The translations under genes and the position numbers were made by a program. Shown in pieces: positions 53,132 through 62,635 of a stretch of DNA of 64,000 nucleotides. Source of the stretch: Polaribacter sp. IC066. Its GTDB lineage: Bacteria; Bacteroidota; Bacteroidia; Flavobacteriales; Flavobacteriaceae. Positions within the stretch are counted from its first letter, which is position 1, and every line of letters begins with the position of its first letter. Below the pieces are notes generated by a model that saw nothing but the letters and a program-made list of their open reading frames with translations, was not told the origin of the DNA and did no database searches. The DNA lies in assembly GCF_007997085.1 (NCBI RefSeq), contig NZ_VORR01000015.1:1-64000 (forward strand), given 5' to 3'.

Positions 53132-54687
53132 TAAGAGCTACAAGACAACATTGAGCAACCCACTTTGTTTCGTGCCCATTCTGGTCTTTTTGCAAACCAT
53201 TTTTCGTATTCTGGTTGTTCGGCGTATGGTTTTTTTAAGAGTTGATATAATTCATCAATTAAAGAATAATCTCCTTTATCTGCTGCGTCAATTGCTAATT
53301 GAGACATATAATTACGCAACACATATTTAGGGTTTACTGCATCCATCTTTTCTTTTCTTTCTTCGGATGAAGTTGTTTCTTTTTGAAGTCTTTCTGAATA
53401 TTTTTCAAACCAGTGAAGCCATTTCATTTTTATTACATCCGAAGGATCTTCTAATTCATAAAAAGCTTTTTCTATCAAATAAAAACCTGATTTTTTATCA
53501 GAAAAACTGCTTAACTTTCTAAAGAAAATAGTCATATCTGTTTCTGTTAATTGCAAAGTATCTTCTAAATTCTGAATTAATTCTAAATCATTTTCATCCG
53601 AAGTATATAAACCTAATTTCGATTTCATCATTGCAAAAGATTGTTGTTCAAAATCAACTTTATATTGATCTAAAATTTCTTCTAAAGGTTTAACTTCTTC
53701 AATAATAGGATATAAAGCGTTTGCTAGTTGATATAAGTTCCATAAACCAATATTTGGTTGATTTCCGAATCTATAGCGCTTATTTTGTATGTCTGTTGTG
53801 TTTGGAGTCCAGCCAAAATCAAAACCTTCTAGCCAACCATAAGGGCCGAAATCAATGGTTAAGCCGAGTATCGACATATTGTCGGTGTTCATAACTCCGT
53901 GCACAAAACCAACACGTTGCCAATGAATAATCATGGCTAAAGTGCGCTCTGAAACTTCTTTAAAAAAGTTGATGTACGTTTCTTTTGAGGGTTCTCCTAA
54001 ATGCGGAAAATGATGTTTGATGGTATAATCAGTTAGTACTTTTAAATTTTTTATATCTTTTCTTGCTGCAAAAATCTCATAATTACCAAAACGTAAAAAA
54101 GAAGGAGAAACTCTAGAAACAATAGCGCCTTTTTCATAAGCTGGGTTTCCATCATATAAAACATCACGTAAAACAGTATCACCAGATAAACTTAAAGATA
54201 AAGACCTTGTAGTTGGCACGCCTAAATGAAACATTGCTTCTGCGCATAAATATTCTCTAACGGATGAACGCAAAACAGCCAAGCCATCTGCCGTTCTAGA
54301 ATACGGAGTTTCGCCAGCGCCTTTTAATTGTACTTTCCAGTTTTTCTTATTATGTTCAACTTCAAATAAATTTATTGCTCTACCGTCTCCTAATTGCCCT
54401 GCCCAATTGCCAAATTGATGACCGCCATAACACATTGCAAAAGGTGTTGTGTCCGGGTATATTTCATTACCGGTCACTATATTTTTAAAAAATTCTGAAT
54501 TGGTTTCTTCTTCAGGAATATCTAATTCAGAAGCCATTTCTTTAGATATATGGAGTACTTTTGGAGCTGTCGTTTTTTTTGGAGTCACAAAAGAAAATAC
54601 GGCTTCTGTTACTTGTCTTCTTGAGTTTTCAAGGGTTTTATCATCAGGTAAATTTTTAGTGAAGGTTTCTCTTATCGTTAATTTCAT
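53131..54687 (-). CDS. selO: Protein adenylyltransferase SelO (YdiU/UPF0061)
   Basis: A 518-residue pseudokinase-fold enzyme that transfers AMP to Ser, Thr or Tyr of proteins and links to oxidative stress. Family blocks: MCYGGHQFGNWAGQLGDGRA, LKGAGETPYSRTADG, AVLRSSVREYLCAEAMFHLG, VHGVMNTDNMSILGLTIDFG and FGNQPNIGLWNLYQLA. The C-terminus is GCSMLSCSS (Cys511, Cys516), the position of the redox pair that includes selenocysteine in some relatives; here both are plain cysteines. First gene of a tight four-gene unit. Confidence 0.95.
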   Translation of the reverse strand: MKLTIRETFTKNLPDDKTLENSRRQVTEAVFSFVTPKKTTAPKVLHISKEMASELDIPEEETNSEFFKNIVTGNEIYPDTTPFAMCYGGHQFGNWAGQLGDGRAINLFEVEHNKKNWKVQLKGAGETPYSRTADGLAVLRSSVREYLCAEAMFHLGVPTTRSLSLSLSGDTVLRDVLYDGNPAYEKGAIVSRVSPSFLRFGNYEIFAARKDIKNLKVLTDYTIKHHFPHLGEPSKETYINFFKEVSERTLAMIIHWQRVGFVHGVMNTDNMSILGLTIDFGPYGWLEGFDFGWTPNTTDIQNKRYRFGNQPNIGLWNLYQLANALYPIIEEVKPLEEILDQYKVDFEQQSFAMMKSKLGLYTSDENDLELIQNLEDTLQLTETDMTIFFRKLSSFSDKKSGFYLIEKAFYELEDPSDVIKMKWLHWFEKYSERLQKETTSSEERKEKMDAVNPKYVLRNYMSQLAIDAADKGDYSLIDELYQLLKKPYAEQPEYEKWFAKRPEWARNKVGCSMLSCSS

Positions 54688-54780
54688 TTATTTTAGTTTT
54701 TGCAGAAATCAGTTATTCATAAATTCAAAAAAGTTGTTTTGTTCCTTATAATAGACGCTTAAGGCCGGTTATGGCATTCA

Positions 54781-55026
54781 TCACAGTGCATCCATCTATT
54801 TTTGTATATTTTTATCCGAAGGATTTCTTTACTTTTTATTTTTAAAAGTAAGCGTAGTAAAATTCAATTTCTTATTTTGATACAAGTTACGCAATTCTTC
54901 TGCATTTACCTCATTTTTTGCAATATCTAAAAACGCGTACTGTATGTTACGCGTTTTTAGAAATGCTTTGTAATAATTTGTTTTAGAACACTTTTCAGTG
55001 CCATAAAGTTCAAGTAAGGTCTTCAT
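54781..55026 (-). pseudogene. Glutaredoxin-family gene with two in-frame stops
   Basis: The ATG at 55026 gives 65 residues: MKTLLELYGTEKCSKTNYYK, the region IQYAFLDIAKNEVNAEELRN, and TLTFKNKK, then TAA. The same frame continues RNPSDKNIQK, TAG, MDAL and a natural TGA at 54781. Relatives read KLRNPSDKNIQKW here, so TTA to TAA and TGG to TAG changes explain it. Intact length would be 81 residues. The active site is a single cysteine (CSKT). The truncated form lacks the last strand and helix. Confidence 0.7.
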
Positions 55027-55143
55027 TCTTTTTTTCCTCTACGTTAGAAGATTACAGGAATCAAAATAAATTTGGATTAACAGCATCAACCCGGTTTTCG
55101 AGAGGTTTTATAAGTTCTCGATTGGCGCTAGAACTAAAATTTG

Positions 55144-55680
55144 TTATTTTAATTTAGCAGCATGTAATTTTCTTAATTGAGCTAATTTCGGTTCAATTAC
55201 ATAACTACAATAGCCTTGTTGGGTGTTTTCTTTGTAATAATTTTGATGTTCTTGTTCAGCCTCGTAAAAAGTAGGTGAAGCACTTAATTCTGTTACAATT
55301 TTATTGCTGTAATAATCTTGAACTTGTTTTAAAACTTCTTTGCCAACTTTTTGTTGATGTTCATCGTGGTAATAAATTACAGATCTATATTGTGTTCCTC
55401 TATCTGCGCCTTGTTTATTTAAAGTTGTAGGATCGTGTGTTGTCATAAAAATCACTAAAATATCTTGATAAGAAATAATATTGGCATCAAAAGTAATGCG
55501 AATTACTTCTGCAAAGCCAGACAAACCAGAGCAAATTTCTCGGTAGGTTGGTCTGCCGGGAGCATTGCCACCAGCATAACCAGAAACTACTTTATCTACG
55601 CCTTTTACTTTTTGAAAAACTGCTTCGGTACACCAAAAACAGCCGCCACCTAAAGTGGCAATTTGTATGTTTTTACTCAT
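55144..55680 (-). CDS. msrA: Peptide methionine sulfoxide reductase MsrA
   Basis: A 178-residue reductase of the S-epimer of methionine sulfoxide. GGGCFWCTEAVFQ has nucleophile Cys14; SGYAGGNAPGRPTYREICSG, THDPTTLNKQGADRGTQYRS and the C-terminal EAEQEHQNYYKEN are canonical. No signal peptide, so cytoplasmic. It follows msrB by 40 bases, on the same strand. Confidence 0.96.
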   Translation of the reverse strand: MSKNIQIATLGGGCFWCTEAVFQKVKGVDKVVSGYAGGNAPGRPTYREICSGLSGFAEVIRITFDANIISYQDILVIFMTTHDPTTLNKQGADRGTQYRSVIYYHDEHQQKVGKEVLKQVQDYYSNKIVTELSASPTFYEAEQEHQNYYKENTQQGYCSYVIEPKLAQLRKLHAAKLK

Positions 55681-55720
55681 TTTATCTTTTTTTAATCAAT
55701 AGGTTTTAACCTCTTACTAC

Positions 55721-56167
55721 TTATTTTTTATCTAAAACCATCGATTCAGAATTAACACAATAACGCAATCCGCTTGGTGCTGGTCCGTCAGGGAAAATGT
55801 GTCCTAAATGCGCATCGCAGGTATTGCACATTACTTCAACCCGAACCATACCAAAAGTAACATCTCTGTCGTATTTTATGGCATTTTCTTTAATAGGTTG
55901 GGTAAAACTTGGCCACCCAGAACTAGATTCAAACTTAATAGTAGAGTCGAATAATGGCGTGTGACAACAAACACAGTTGTATTGGCCTTTATCATAAATA
56001 CTGCATAAAGCGCCCGTGTGAGGTCTTTCTGTGCCTTTTTGTCTTGCAATTTTAAATTGCTCTGGCTTTAATATAATTTCCCATTCTTTTGCTGTTTTTT
56101 CAACTCTTTTATCTGGAGTTGGGTTTCCTTTTGTTGCGAAGCTAATAACTTCTTTCCATGTTAGCAT
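55721..56167 (-). CDS. msrB: Peptide methionine sulfoxide reductase MsrB
   Basis: A 148-residue reductase of the R-epimer. Zinc is held by Cys65/Cys68 (CVCC) and Cys114/Cys117 (CNTC); GWPSFTQP, HLGHIFPDGP and the catalytic Cys137 in RYCVNSESM are canonical. No export signal. First gene of an msrB-msrA unit; no clear -7 box is seen upstream. Confidence 0.95.
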   Translation of the reverse strand: MLTWKEVISFATKGNPTPDKRVEKTAKEWEIILKPEQFKIARQKGTERPHTGALCSIYDKGQYNCVCCHTPLFDSTIKFESSSGWPSFTQPIKENAIKYDRDVTFGMVRVEVMCNTCDAHLGHIFPDGPAPSGLRYCVNSESMVLDKK

Positions 56168-56489
56168 ATCGTAGTTTTTTTCTTTTTTTGTGAATATAAT
56201 ATCTTCCTTAATATGGTCGAAAAATTAAAGCTTAATTTACAAAAAAAAAACAGCTATTTTTCTTTAAAAGAAAAGTAAAGCGTATTTTTTTTTTTACTAT
56301 ATTTACACAACAGAAGCATAGAACTTTTTGAAGATTGCTATGGTTTTCAAATTATTGTTATCTCCCCTTACTTTTTGTTTAAATCGATAGTACATAGCAG
56401 AGTAGATGAAAAATTCTCAACATCTTTTCTGTTTATTAGATATTTACGCATAAAAAATAATATTAAAATTAAATCTTAACTCCCGTATT
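56168..56489. other. Divergent intergenic region, msrB / CotH gene
   Basis: About 320 bases of AT-rich DNA with long A and T runs. TATATTTA at about 56300 is one base off the -7 consensus and could serve the CotH gene. No gene or hairpin is evident. Confidence 0.3.
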
Positions 56490-59400
56490 ATGAATAAACG
56501 CATTATTGAAGTAAAACATATAGTGGTAACTTTTATTTTATTCTTTACCATTCTTTAGTTCCTTTGCTCAAGAAAACGATGTTTCTATTAACGAAATTAT
56601 GGCATCTAACGGTGTTACAATAGCAGATGAAGACGGAGATTTTGACGATTGGATAGAGATTTACAATTTCGGTAGTGTGGCAATAAACTTGTCGGGATAT
56701 GGTTTATCAGACGATAAAAACCAACCTTTTAAATGGATTTTTCCTGCAATAACAATTCAGCCTAAAGCTTTTATGCTTATTTGGGCTTCTGGTAAAAACA
56801 GAAGAAACCCAAGTGAACCTTTACATACTAGTTTTAAAATAAGTGCTGGTGGTGAAGAACTTTTGCTAACAAAAACAAGTGGAAGAACATTAAGTGAGGT
56901 ACCCGCAATTGCGCTAGAAAGAGATACTTCTTATGGGCGTACTACAGATGGTAATGGCTCTATGAAGGTTTTTGGTACAGCCACGCCCAATAAAAGCAAT
57001 TCAGGTACAGCGATTCCTATTGCAACAGAAAAGATTTCTATAAATGAATTCATGACTGGCAACGTTGCTACGATAGCAGATGAAAACGGAACATTTTCTG
57101 ATTGGATAGAAATTTATAATCATGGAACTACAACCGTAAATTTATCTGGTTTTGGTTTGTCTAATGACAGAGATAATTTGTTTAAATGGAGGTTTCCTGG
57201 AACTCTTTTAGCACCTAATCGATATATTTTGGTTTGGGCTTCTGGTAAAAACAGAGCAACTGCTGGTCAGCCTTTGCACACAAATTTTAACATTAGCAAT
57301 GCGAATGATATTCTTTTTTTAACAAATACAAATGGTGCGTTGGTTAGTGATAAATCTGTTGTGTATTTAGAACCAGATGTTTCTTACGGAAAACAGCCAG
57401 ACGGCACCGGCTCTTGGGTTTATTTTAAAGAGGCTACACCGCAAGCAGCAAACATGACTGTTGGTTCTAATACTTTAATAAAGCCACCTTCCTTTTCTCA
57501 TAAATCGGGTTTACATACGAGTCCGTTTAATTTAACATTGACTAGTGAAAACTTAAATTCGGTAATTGTTTACACTTTAGACGGTTCTGAACCAGATATT
57601 AATAATTTATCGGGTACAAGTTTTAATTACAAGAATCAATATCCTTACGATGTTGGAGAAAGTGTTGGGCCAATCTTAACAGATACATACACTTCTAAAA
57701 CTTACAGTGCTCCAATTGCAATTACAGACCGTTCTAATGATGCTGATCGAGTATCAATTAAAAATACCGTTCAGGCGCCTTTGCATACACCACCAAATCG
57801 TGTTAGAAAAGCAACGGTTATTAAAGCACGTACGTTTGTAAATGGAATGGGTTCAAATACTTCTTCAAAAACATTTTTTGTTTGGAGTGGAGGAAATCCT
57901 TATAACCTGCCAATTCTTTCTTTGCAAATGAATGAAAAAGATCTATTTGATTACAATAATGGTATTTATACCGCAGGTATTGATTTTGATAACTGGAGAG
58001 TAGAAAACCCTACTAATAACCAATCTTATAGACCTAATTTCAGTAATTATTGGAGAAGCGGAGCTGAATGGGAATATCCAGTAAACGCGCAATTTTTTGA
58101 TACAAGTTTAAATTCAGTGATGAATACCGATGCAGGTTTTAGGATTCATGGAAATAACTCTAGAGGAGATATTATTAAAAACTTGCGTTTGTATGCAAGA
58201 GAAAGTTTTGGAGAAAATCAGTTTGACCATACTTTAATTAAACAGCTAATACCAGGTTCTCCATTACCTTATAACGAAGATTTTAAACGTTTGCTTTTAA
58301 GAGGTAATGTTAGTGGAGGTTTTATTGCAAATGATGTAGTTTTTACACGTTTAATGCAACCTATTTTTAATGGAGTTACTAGAATTCAAACCGCTATTCA
58401 TTTCTTTAATGGAGAATATTGGGGTATTACTGCTTTAAGAGATTGTTTTGATCGTTTTCATTTTGCAAATAATTTTGGTATCGATCCAGAAAATATTGTG
58501 GTGGTAGATTGTAAAGCAGGTAGATGTGAGTTAGATGAGGGAGATAACGAAGATTACAGCAGTTATGAAGATTTAAGAGACTTTATTATCGACAATAATA
58601 TGAATGTGGCTGTCAATTATACACAAGTAGAAAGCCTTTTAGATATCGATTCTTTTATCAATCATATTTTATTATCAATCTATTCAGAAGATGATAGTTA
58701 TGAAATTAAATATTGGAAAGCAAGAGACATTGTAAACGACGGTTTTGGAGATGGTAAATGGCGTTTAACAACTCAAGATTTTGAAGCAACTTTAAATAGT
58801 GATGTAAATTGGTTAGAAGATCATACAGATGAATCTGGTCAAGATAACAACTTATTGTTGCATAATTTACTTGATAATGCTGCGTTTAAAATAAAATTTA
58901 TCAATCGCTTTGCGGATGTTTTAAATACGGGATTTAAAAAAGAAAGATTTGAAGCTATTGTTAATCAAACTTTTGATGAAATTAATCCGCTGTTAGACGA
59001 GGATGAAAATCGTGCGCCTAGAAGTAGATTTTATAGCAATTCAGACAAAACAAGACTTTTAACTTGGATTGCTGATAGACCTGCTATTTTAACAGGTCAG
59101 ATGAATACCTTATTTGGTATCACTAATACTGTAAATTTAGAGTTAAACGTTTCTGATGTAGCAGCGGGTCATATTAAAATTAATACCATAGATGTTAATG
59201 GTCGTACAGCAGGTGTTGATGAAAATCCGTATCCTTGGTCTGGTGCCTATTTTAAAGGAATTCCTATAGTTTTAGAGGCAAAAGAAAAACCAGGATATAC
59301 TTTTTCAAATTGGTCTGGCGGTGTTAACTCAACTAGTAAAATAATTACTGTTACGCCAAATAGTAACATGCAGTTTCAGGCAAATTATACGGTTATTGAT

Positions 59401-60276
59401 GATTTTTCTCATTTAGCTTATTTTTGGCTATTTGATGCAATGATACCTAATGATACACCATTGCAAAAAGTGAATTCTACCTATACTAGAAATGGTTTGG
59501 TGGCAGAAATAGCGTATACGTCTTCTTTAATGGGTTATCCTTTTACGAGCACAAGCCCTAATTGGAGAAAAGCTTCTTTAGAAAGAAAAAATGCGCCTAC
59601 GCTTATAAATTATAGTCCTTTAGCAAATAAAGATACTCCTTATTCGTCTCAAATTATGAGAGGATTGCAGGTAAAACAACCTTTTAAATCGGGTAGTTTA
59701 GAAAATACCTTGCAGTTAAATGTATCAACCAAAAATTTTAAGGAAATTAAAGTGTCATTTGCTATAAATTCTGATGGTGCAGCACAAACACTTATTGTTG
59801 ATTATTGGAACGGAACAGCTTGGGTAACCAATGGCATCTCTTATGCACCCGCAATAACAAGTGAATATCAAAAGAAAGAAATAGATTTTTCTACGATACC
59901 TTTAGCAGATAATAATGCAGATTTTAAAGTAAGACTTCGTTTTGGGGGGTCTGACATGTTTGCCAATGAAGGCAAAGCTGTCTTGATAAATAATATTGCT
60001 ATTGAGGGTATTGAATTCGGATTGTCGGCAGAGACTTTTACACAGATTCAAGACTTAAAAGTTTTTCCTAACCCTACAAATGATGAAATTAAAATTCAAT
60101 CAGATCAAATAATTTAGGAGGTAGCTTTGTACAATGTTTTTGGTAAATTGGTGTATCAGAACAAAACGAATTCATCTAGTGTATTGGTTGATATGAGAAG
60201 CCTTTCAACGGGGGTTTATCTATTGAAAATATCTATGAATAATACCTCTATTAATAAGAAAATAATAAAAAAATAA
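56490..60276 (+). pseudogene. CotH-kinase, lamin-tail-domain, T9SS-sorted surface protein with breaks at both ends
   Basis: The ATG at 56490 opens a signal peptide (KHIVVTFILFFTIL); TAG follows, but one base later the frame continues SSFAQENDVSINEIMASNG. From 56599 it is open for 1172 codons: two lamin-tail domains (DDWIEIYNFGS; SDWIEIYNHGT), a chitobiase-type segment (VIVYTLDGSEPD), a CotH kinase domain (FRIHGNNSRGD, IHFFNGEYWGITALRDCFDR), and a repeat domain (PGYTFSNWSGG). At 60115 TAG interrupts a T9SS type A tail that resumes EVALYNVFGKLVYQ, SLSTGVYLLKI, to TAA at 60274. The intact protein would be secreted and surface-attached by type IX secretion. Confidence 0.8.
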
Positions 60277-60332
60277 TTCATAAAATTATTAGATTCTAAA
60301 CATACAGAAACAATAATTTTGAGGTATAATTA

Positions 60333-61106
60333 ATGGGTATAGAAAAAGAATATTCGGTACTAGAAAAAATTTCTTCTACAGTTAATAGCTTTAAAGGTAT
60401 TTCTTTAGAAGAGATGAACACTGTTTCTTTAATGAAGAGAACAGACACCAAATACATCATTAATATAAATTATTTAGTTGAGATCTTAGACGATTTAAAA
60501 GAAGATTACCAAGTTTTAGAAATTGAAGACAGAAGAATTATGAACTATTCTTCTGTCTATTTTGATACGTCTGAATTTAAGTTCTATTTTGACCATCATA
60601 ATGGGCGGGTAAAAAGAACAAAAATAAGACAGCGTAAATATGTAGATTCTGGTTTGACTTTTTTAGAAATAAAACAAAAAAACGGAAAGGGAGAAACGCA
60701 TAAATCTAGAATTAAGATACCTGATTTCGATTTAGAGTTATCTGAAAATTTAAATGATTTTATTTTTAAAACTACCAACACAAAATTTTATTTACAGCCT
60801 AGTTTATGGAATAGCTTTAATAGAATAACGCTTGTTAATTTAAAAGACAACGAGCGGGCTACTATCGATTTAAAGTTGTCTTATTACATGAATGATATAG
60901 AAAAGAGTTACAATAATTTAGTTGTGATAGAAGTTAAACAGGGTAAGTTTGATAGGAAATCTGTTATTGTAAAAACATTAAAAAAATATAGATATAACCC
61001 TTACAGCATTAGTAAATATTGCATCGGTATGGTTAATCTGTATAAAGAGTTAAAATATAATTTGTTCAAACAAAAATTAATTAAAATAAATAAAATTTCT
61101 GCGTAG
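60333..61106 (+). CDS. VTC domain protein (polyphosphate polymerase-like)
   Basis: A 257-residue protein with the VTC tunnel domain found in yeast Vtc4 polyphosphate polymerase: MKRTDTKYIININYL, SSVYFDTSEFKFYFDHHNGR, KRTKIRQRKYVDSGLTFLEIKQK split over the core, and VVIEVKQGKFDRKS. The basic and acidic residues lining the tunnel (KRTDTKY, RQRKY, EIKQK, EVKQ) are present. It has no membrane helix. The adjacent CotH, DUF4956 and DUF2490 genes form a conserved neighbourhood, so it may act on a surface or nucleotide-linked product rather than polyphosphate. Confidence 0.88.
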   Translation: MGIEKEYSVLEKISSTVNSFKGISLEEMNTVSLMKRTDTKYIININYLVEILDDLKEDYQVLEIEDRRIMNYSSVYFDTSEFKFYFDHHNGRVKRTKIRQRKYVDSGLTFLEIKQKNGKGETHKSRIKIPDFDLELSENLNDFIFKTTNTKFYLQPSLWNSFNRITLVNLKDNERATIDLKLSYYMNDIEKSYNNLVVIEVKQGKFDRKSVIVKTLKKYRYNPYSISKYCIGMVNLYKELKYNLFKQKLIKINKISA

Positions 61107-61136
61107 CTATGGATTTTCTTAACATTCCTTTATTCG

Positions 61137-61712
61137 ATGACGATTTCTTTTAAATTGGCAATGCTATTTACCGTTAATATTACTTTTCTAACACTCATTA
61201 TTAGATGGTTATATTACACTACAACAGGTAATAAAGATTATGTATTTACGTACTATTTAATCGGAATTATTGTCTTCTTTTTATGTTTTACACTAAAAAA
61301 ATATAAACTAGATATTGGTTTAGCATTAGGGCTTTTTGCAATTTTTGGTATTATTCGTTACAGAACAGATTCTATTGCCATCAAAGAGATGACGTACTTA
61401 TTCGTTGTAATCGGAGTTTCAATCATGAATGCTTTTGTAAATAAAAAAATGAGCTATTTCGAGGTTTTATTTGCAAATGTGGTTGTGGTTGCTGCAATCG
61501 CAATTATTGAAAAGGTTTGGCATTTAAAACATCAGATATTTAAGGATGTTGTTTATGAAAATATAGACAATATAAAGCCAGAAAATTATGATTTGCTGGT
61601 TGCAGATTTAGAAGCTAGAACAGGTTTGGTTATTAATAAAATTACGATTGAAAAAATTGATTTTTTAAAAGATAGCGCGTTAATAAGAGTGTATCATTAT
61701 AACAAAGAGTAG
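61137..61712 (+). CDS. DUF4956 membrane protein with a frameshift at its start
   Basis: The natural start is probably the ATG at 61109, 2 bases after the VTC stop, reading MDFLNIPLFDDDFF before a stop. One T less in the TTTT run at about 61149 would join it to KLAMLFTVNITFLTLIIRWL, the DUF4956 sequence. As it stands, translation may start at 61137 and give 191 residues: three or four membrane helices (about 8-24, 35-53, 80-110), FGIIRYRTDSIAIKEMTYLF, the family core, and a soluble tail. The loss of about a dozen N-terminal residues may be tolerated. Partner of the VTC gene. Confidence 0.8.
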   Translation: MTISFKLAMLFTVNITFLTLIIRWLYYTTTGNKDYVFTYYLIGIIVFFLCFTLKKYKLDIGLALGLFAIFGIIRYRTDSIAIKEMTYLFVVIGVSIMNAFVNKKMSYFEVLFANVVVVAAIAIIEKVWHLKHQIFKDVVYENIDNIKPENYDLLVADLEARTGLVINKITIEKIDFLKDSALIRVYHYNKE

Positions 61713-61715
61713 AAT

Positions 61716-62429
61716 ATGAAAATTTTAAAACGCTTTAAACTTGCCTATGCAGCGGTATTTGTGAGTTTGCTGTTATGTACAGATAACACTTTTTCACAAG
61801 TAGAAGATAACGATGATTTTGCCTTTTGGAGTTCGGTAGGTATAGATTATAAAATTGGTAAAAAACTGAAAATTGGTTTTGAACAAAACATTAGATTAAA
61901 AGATAATGCGACGACTACGGAAGAGTACTTTTCTGAATTTAATATCGAGTATGAATTGTTTAAAAATTTTGAGATAGGAGTTGGATTAAGGCATATTAGT
62001 GAAAATGATGATCAAGGTAAAAGACAAGGTATTGAAAATCATTTTAGATATAATGTGGATGTATCTTACAAATATGATATTAGTAGATTTGAATTATCGC
62101 ATAGATTTCGGTATCAAAATAAAAACCAATTGGGAATTACTGAATTAGATGGCGACATTCCCAGTGAAAATTTACGATTTAAAACAGATTTAGAATATAA
62201 TATTAGAAAATGGCCTTTAGATCCAGAGCTTTCAGGAGAAGTTTTTCACAGCTTTAGTAAGGGTGAAATAATTAGGTATAGTAAATATAGGTTAACGCTG
62301 GGCACAAGTTATGATTTAGATAAGTTTGGTAAATTTGGTATTTACTATCGTTACGAGGGCAGTGTTATACCAAGAAGGATTTCTAGATTAACAATATTTG
62401 GGCTAGATTATACCTATTCGATAAACTAA
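61716..62429 (+). CDS. DUF2490 outer-membrane beta-barrel protein
   Basis: A 237-residue protein with an N-terminal signal peptide (to about 28), then alternating amphipathic strands (DFAFWSSVGIDYKIGKKLKIGFEQ; FEIGVGLRHISEN; FELSHRFRYQNKNQ; KFGIYYRYEGSV) ending with the hydrophobic YSIN, as in outer-membrane barrels. Unknown function. Last gene of the CotH-VTC-DUF4956-DUF2490 unit, followed by a strong terminator. Confidence 0.88.
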   Translation: MKILKRFKLAYAAVFVSLLLCTDNTFSQVEDNDDFAFWSSVGIDYKIGKKLKIGFEQNIRLKDNATTTEEYFSEFNIEYELFKNFEIGVGLRHISENDDQGKRQGIENHFRYNVDVSYKYDISRFELSHRFRYQNKNQLGITELDGDIPSENLRFKTDLEYNIRKWPLDPELSGEVFHSFSKGEIIRYSKYRLTLGTSYDLDKFGKFGIYYRYEGSVIPRRISRLTIFGLDYTYSIN

Positions 62430-62455
62430 AATATATTTTTATAATTTCTGATTAT

Positions 62456-62505
62456 AAAAAAGATAAAAGCTAGCTGTTCTAGAACATCTAGCTTTTATCT
62501 TTTTT
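62456..62505. terminator. Strong bidirectional terminator between DUF2490 and der
   Basis: An 18-bp perfect stem (62456-62473 and 62488-62505) with a 14-base loop that itself contains GTTCTAGAAC. A- and T-runs flank both sides, so it can serve the DUF2490 operon on the plus strand and der on the minus strand, which converge here. Confidence 0.85.
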
Positions 62506-62635
62506 ACCTTTTTATAAAGTTGTGATTAAAGAATTTTAAACATTAAAACGGATTCTCGTAATTTAAAATCTTATTTTAGCGATGTTTCATTAATAAGGGT
62601 ACTGTGCTTTAAAAAGAACAACCTTACTAAAAATT

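Noticed and set aside
53131..53170. SelO as a selenoprotein
   Set aside because: The C-terminal CSMLSCSS has plain cysteine codons and the frame ends at TAA, so no selenocysteine is needed.
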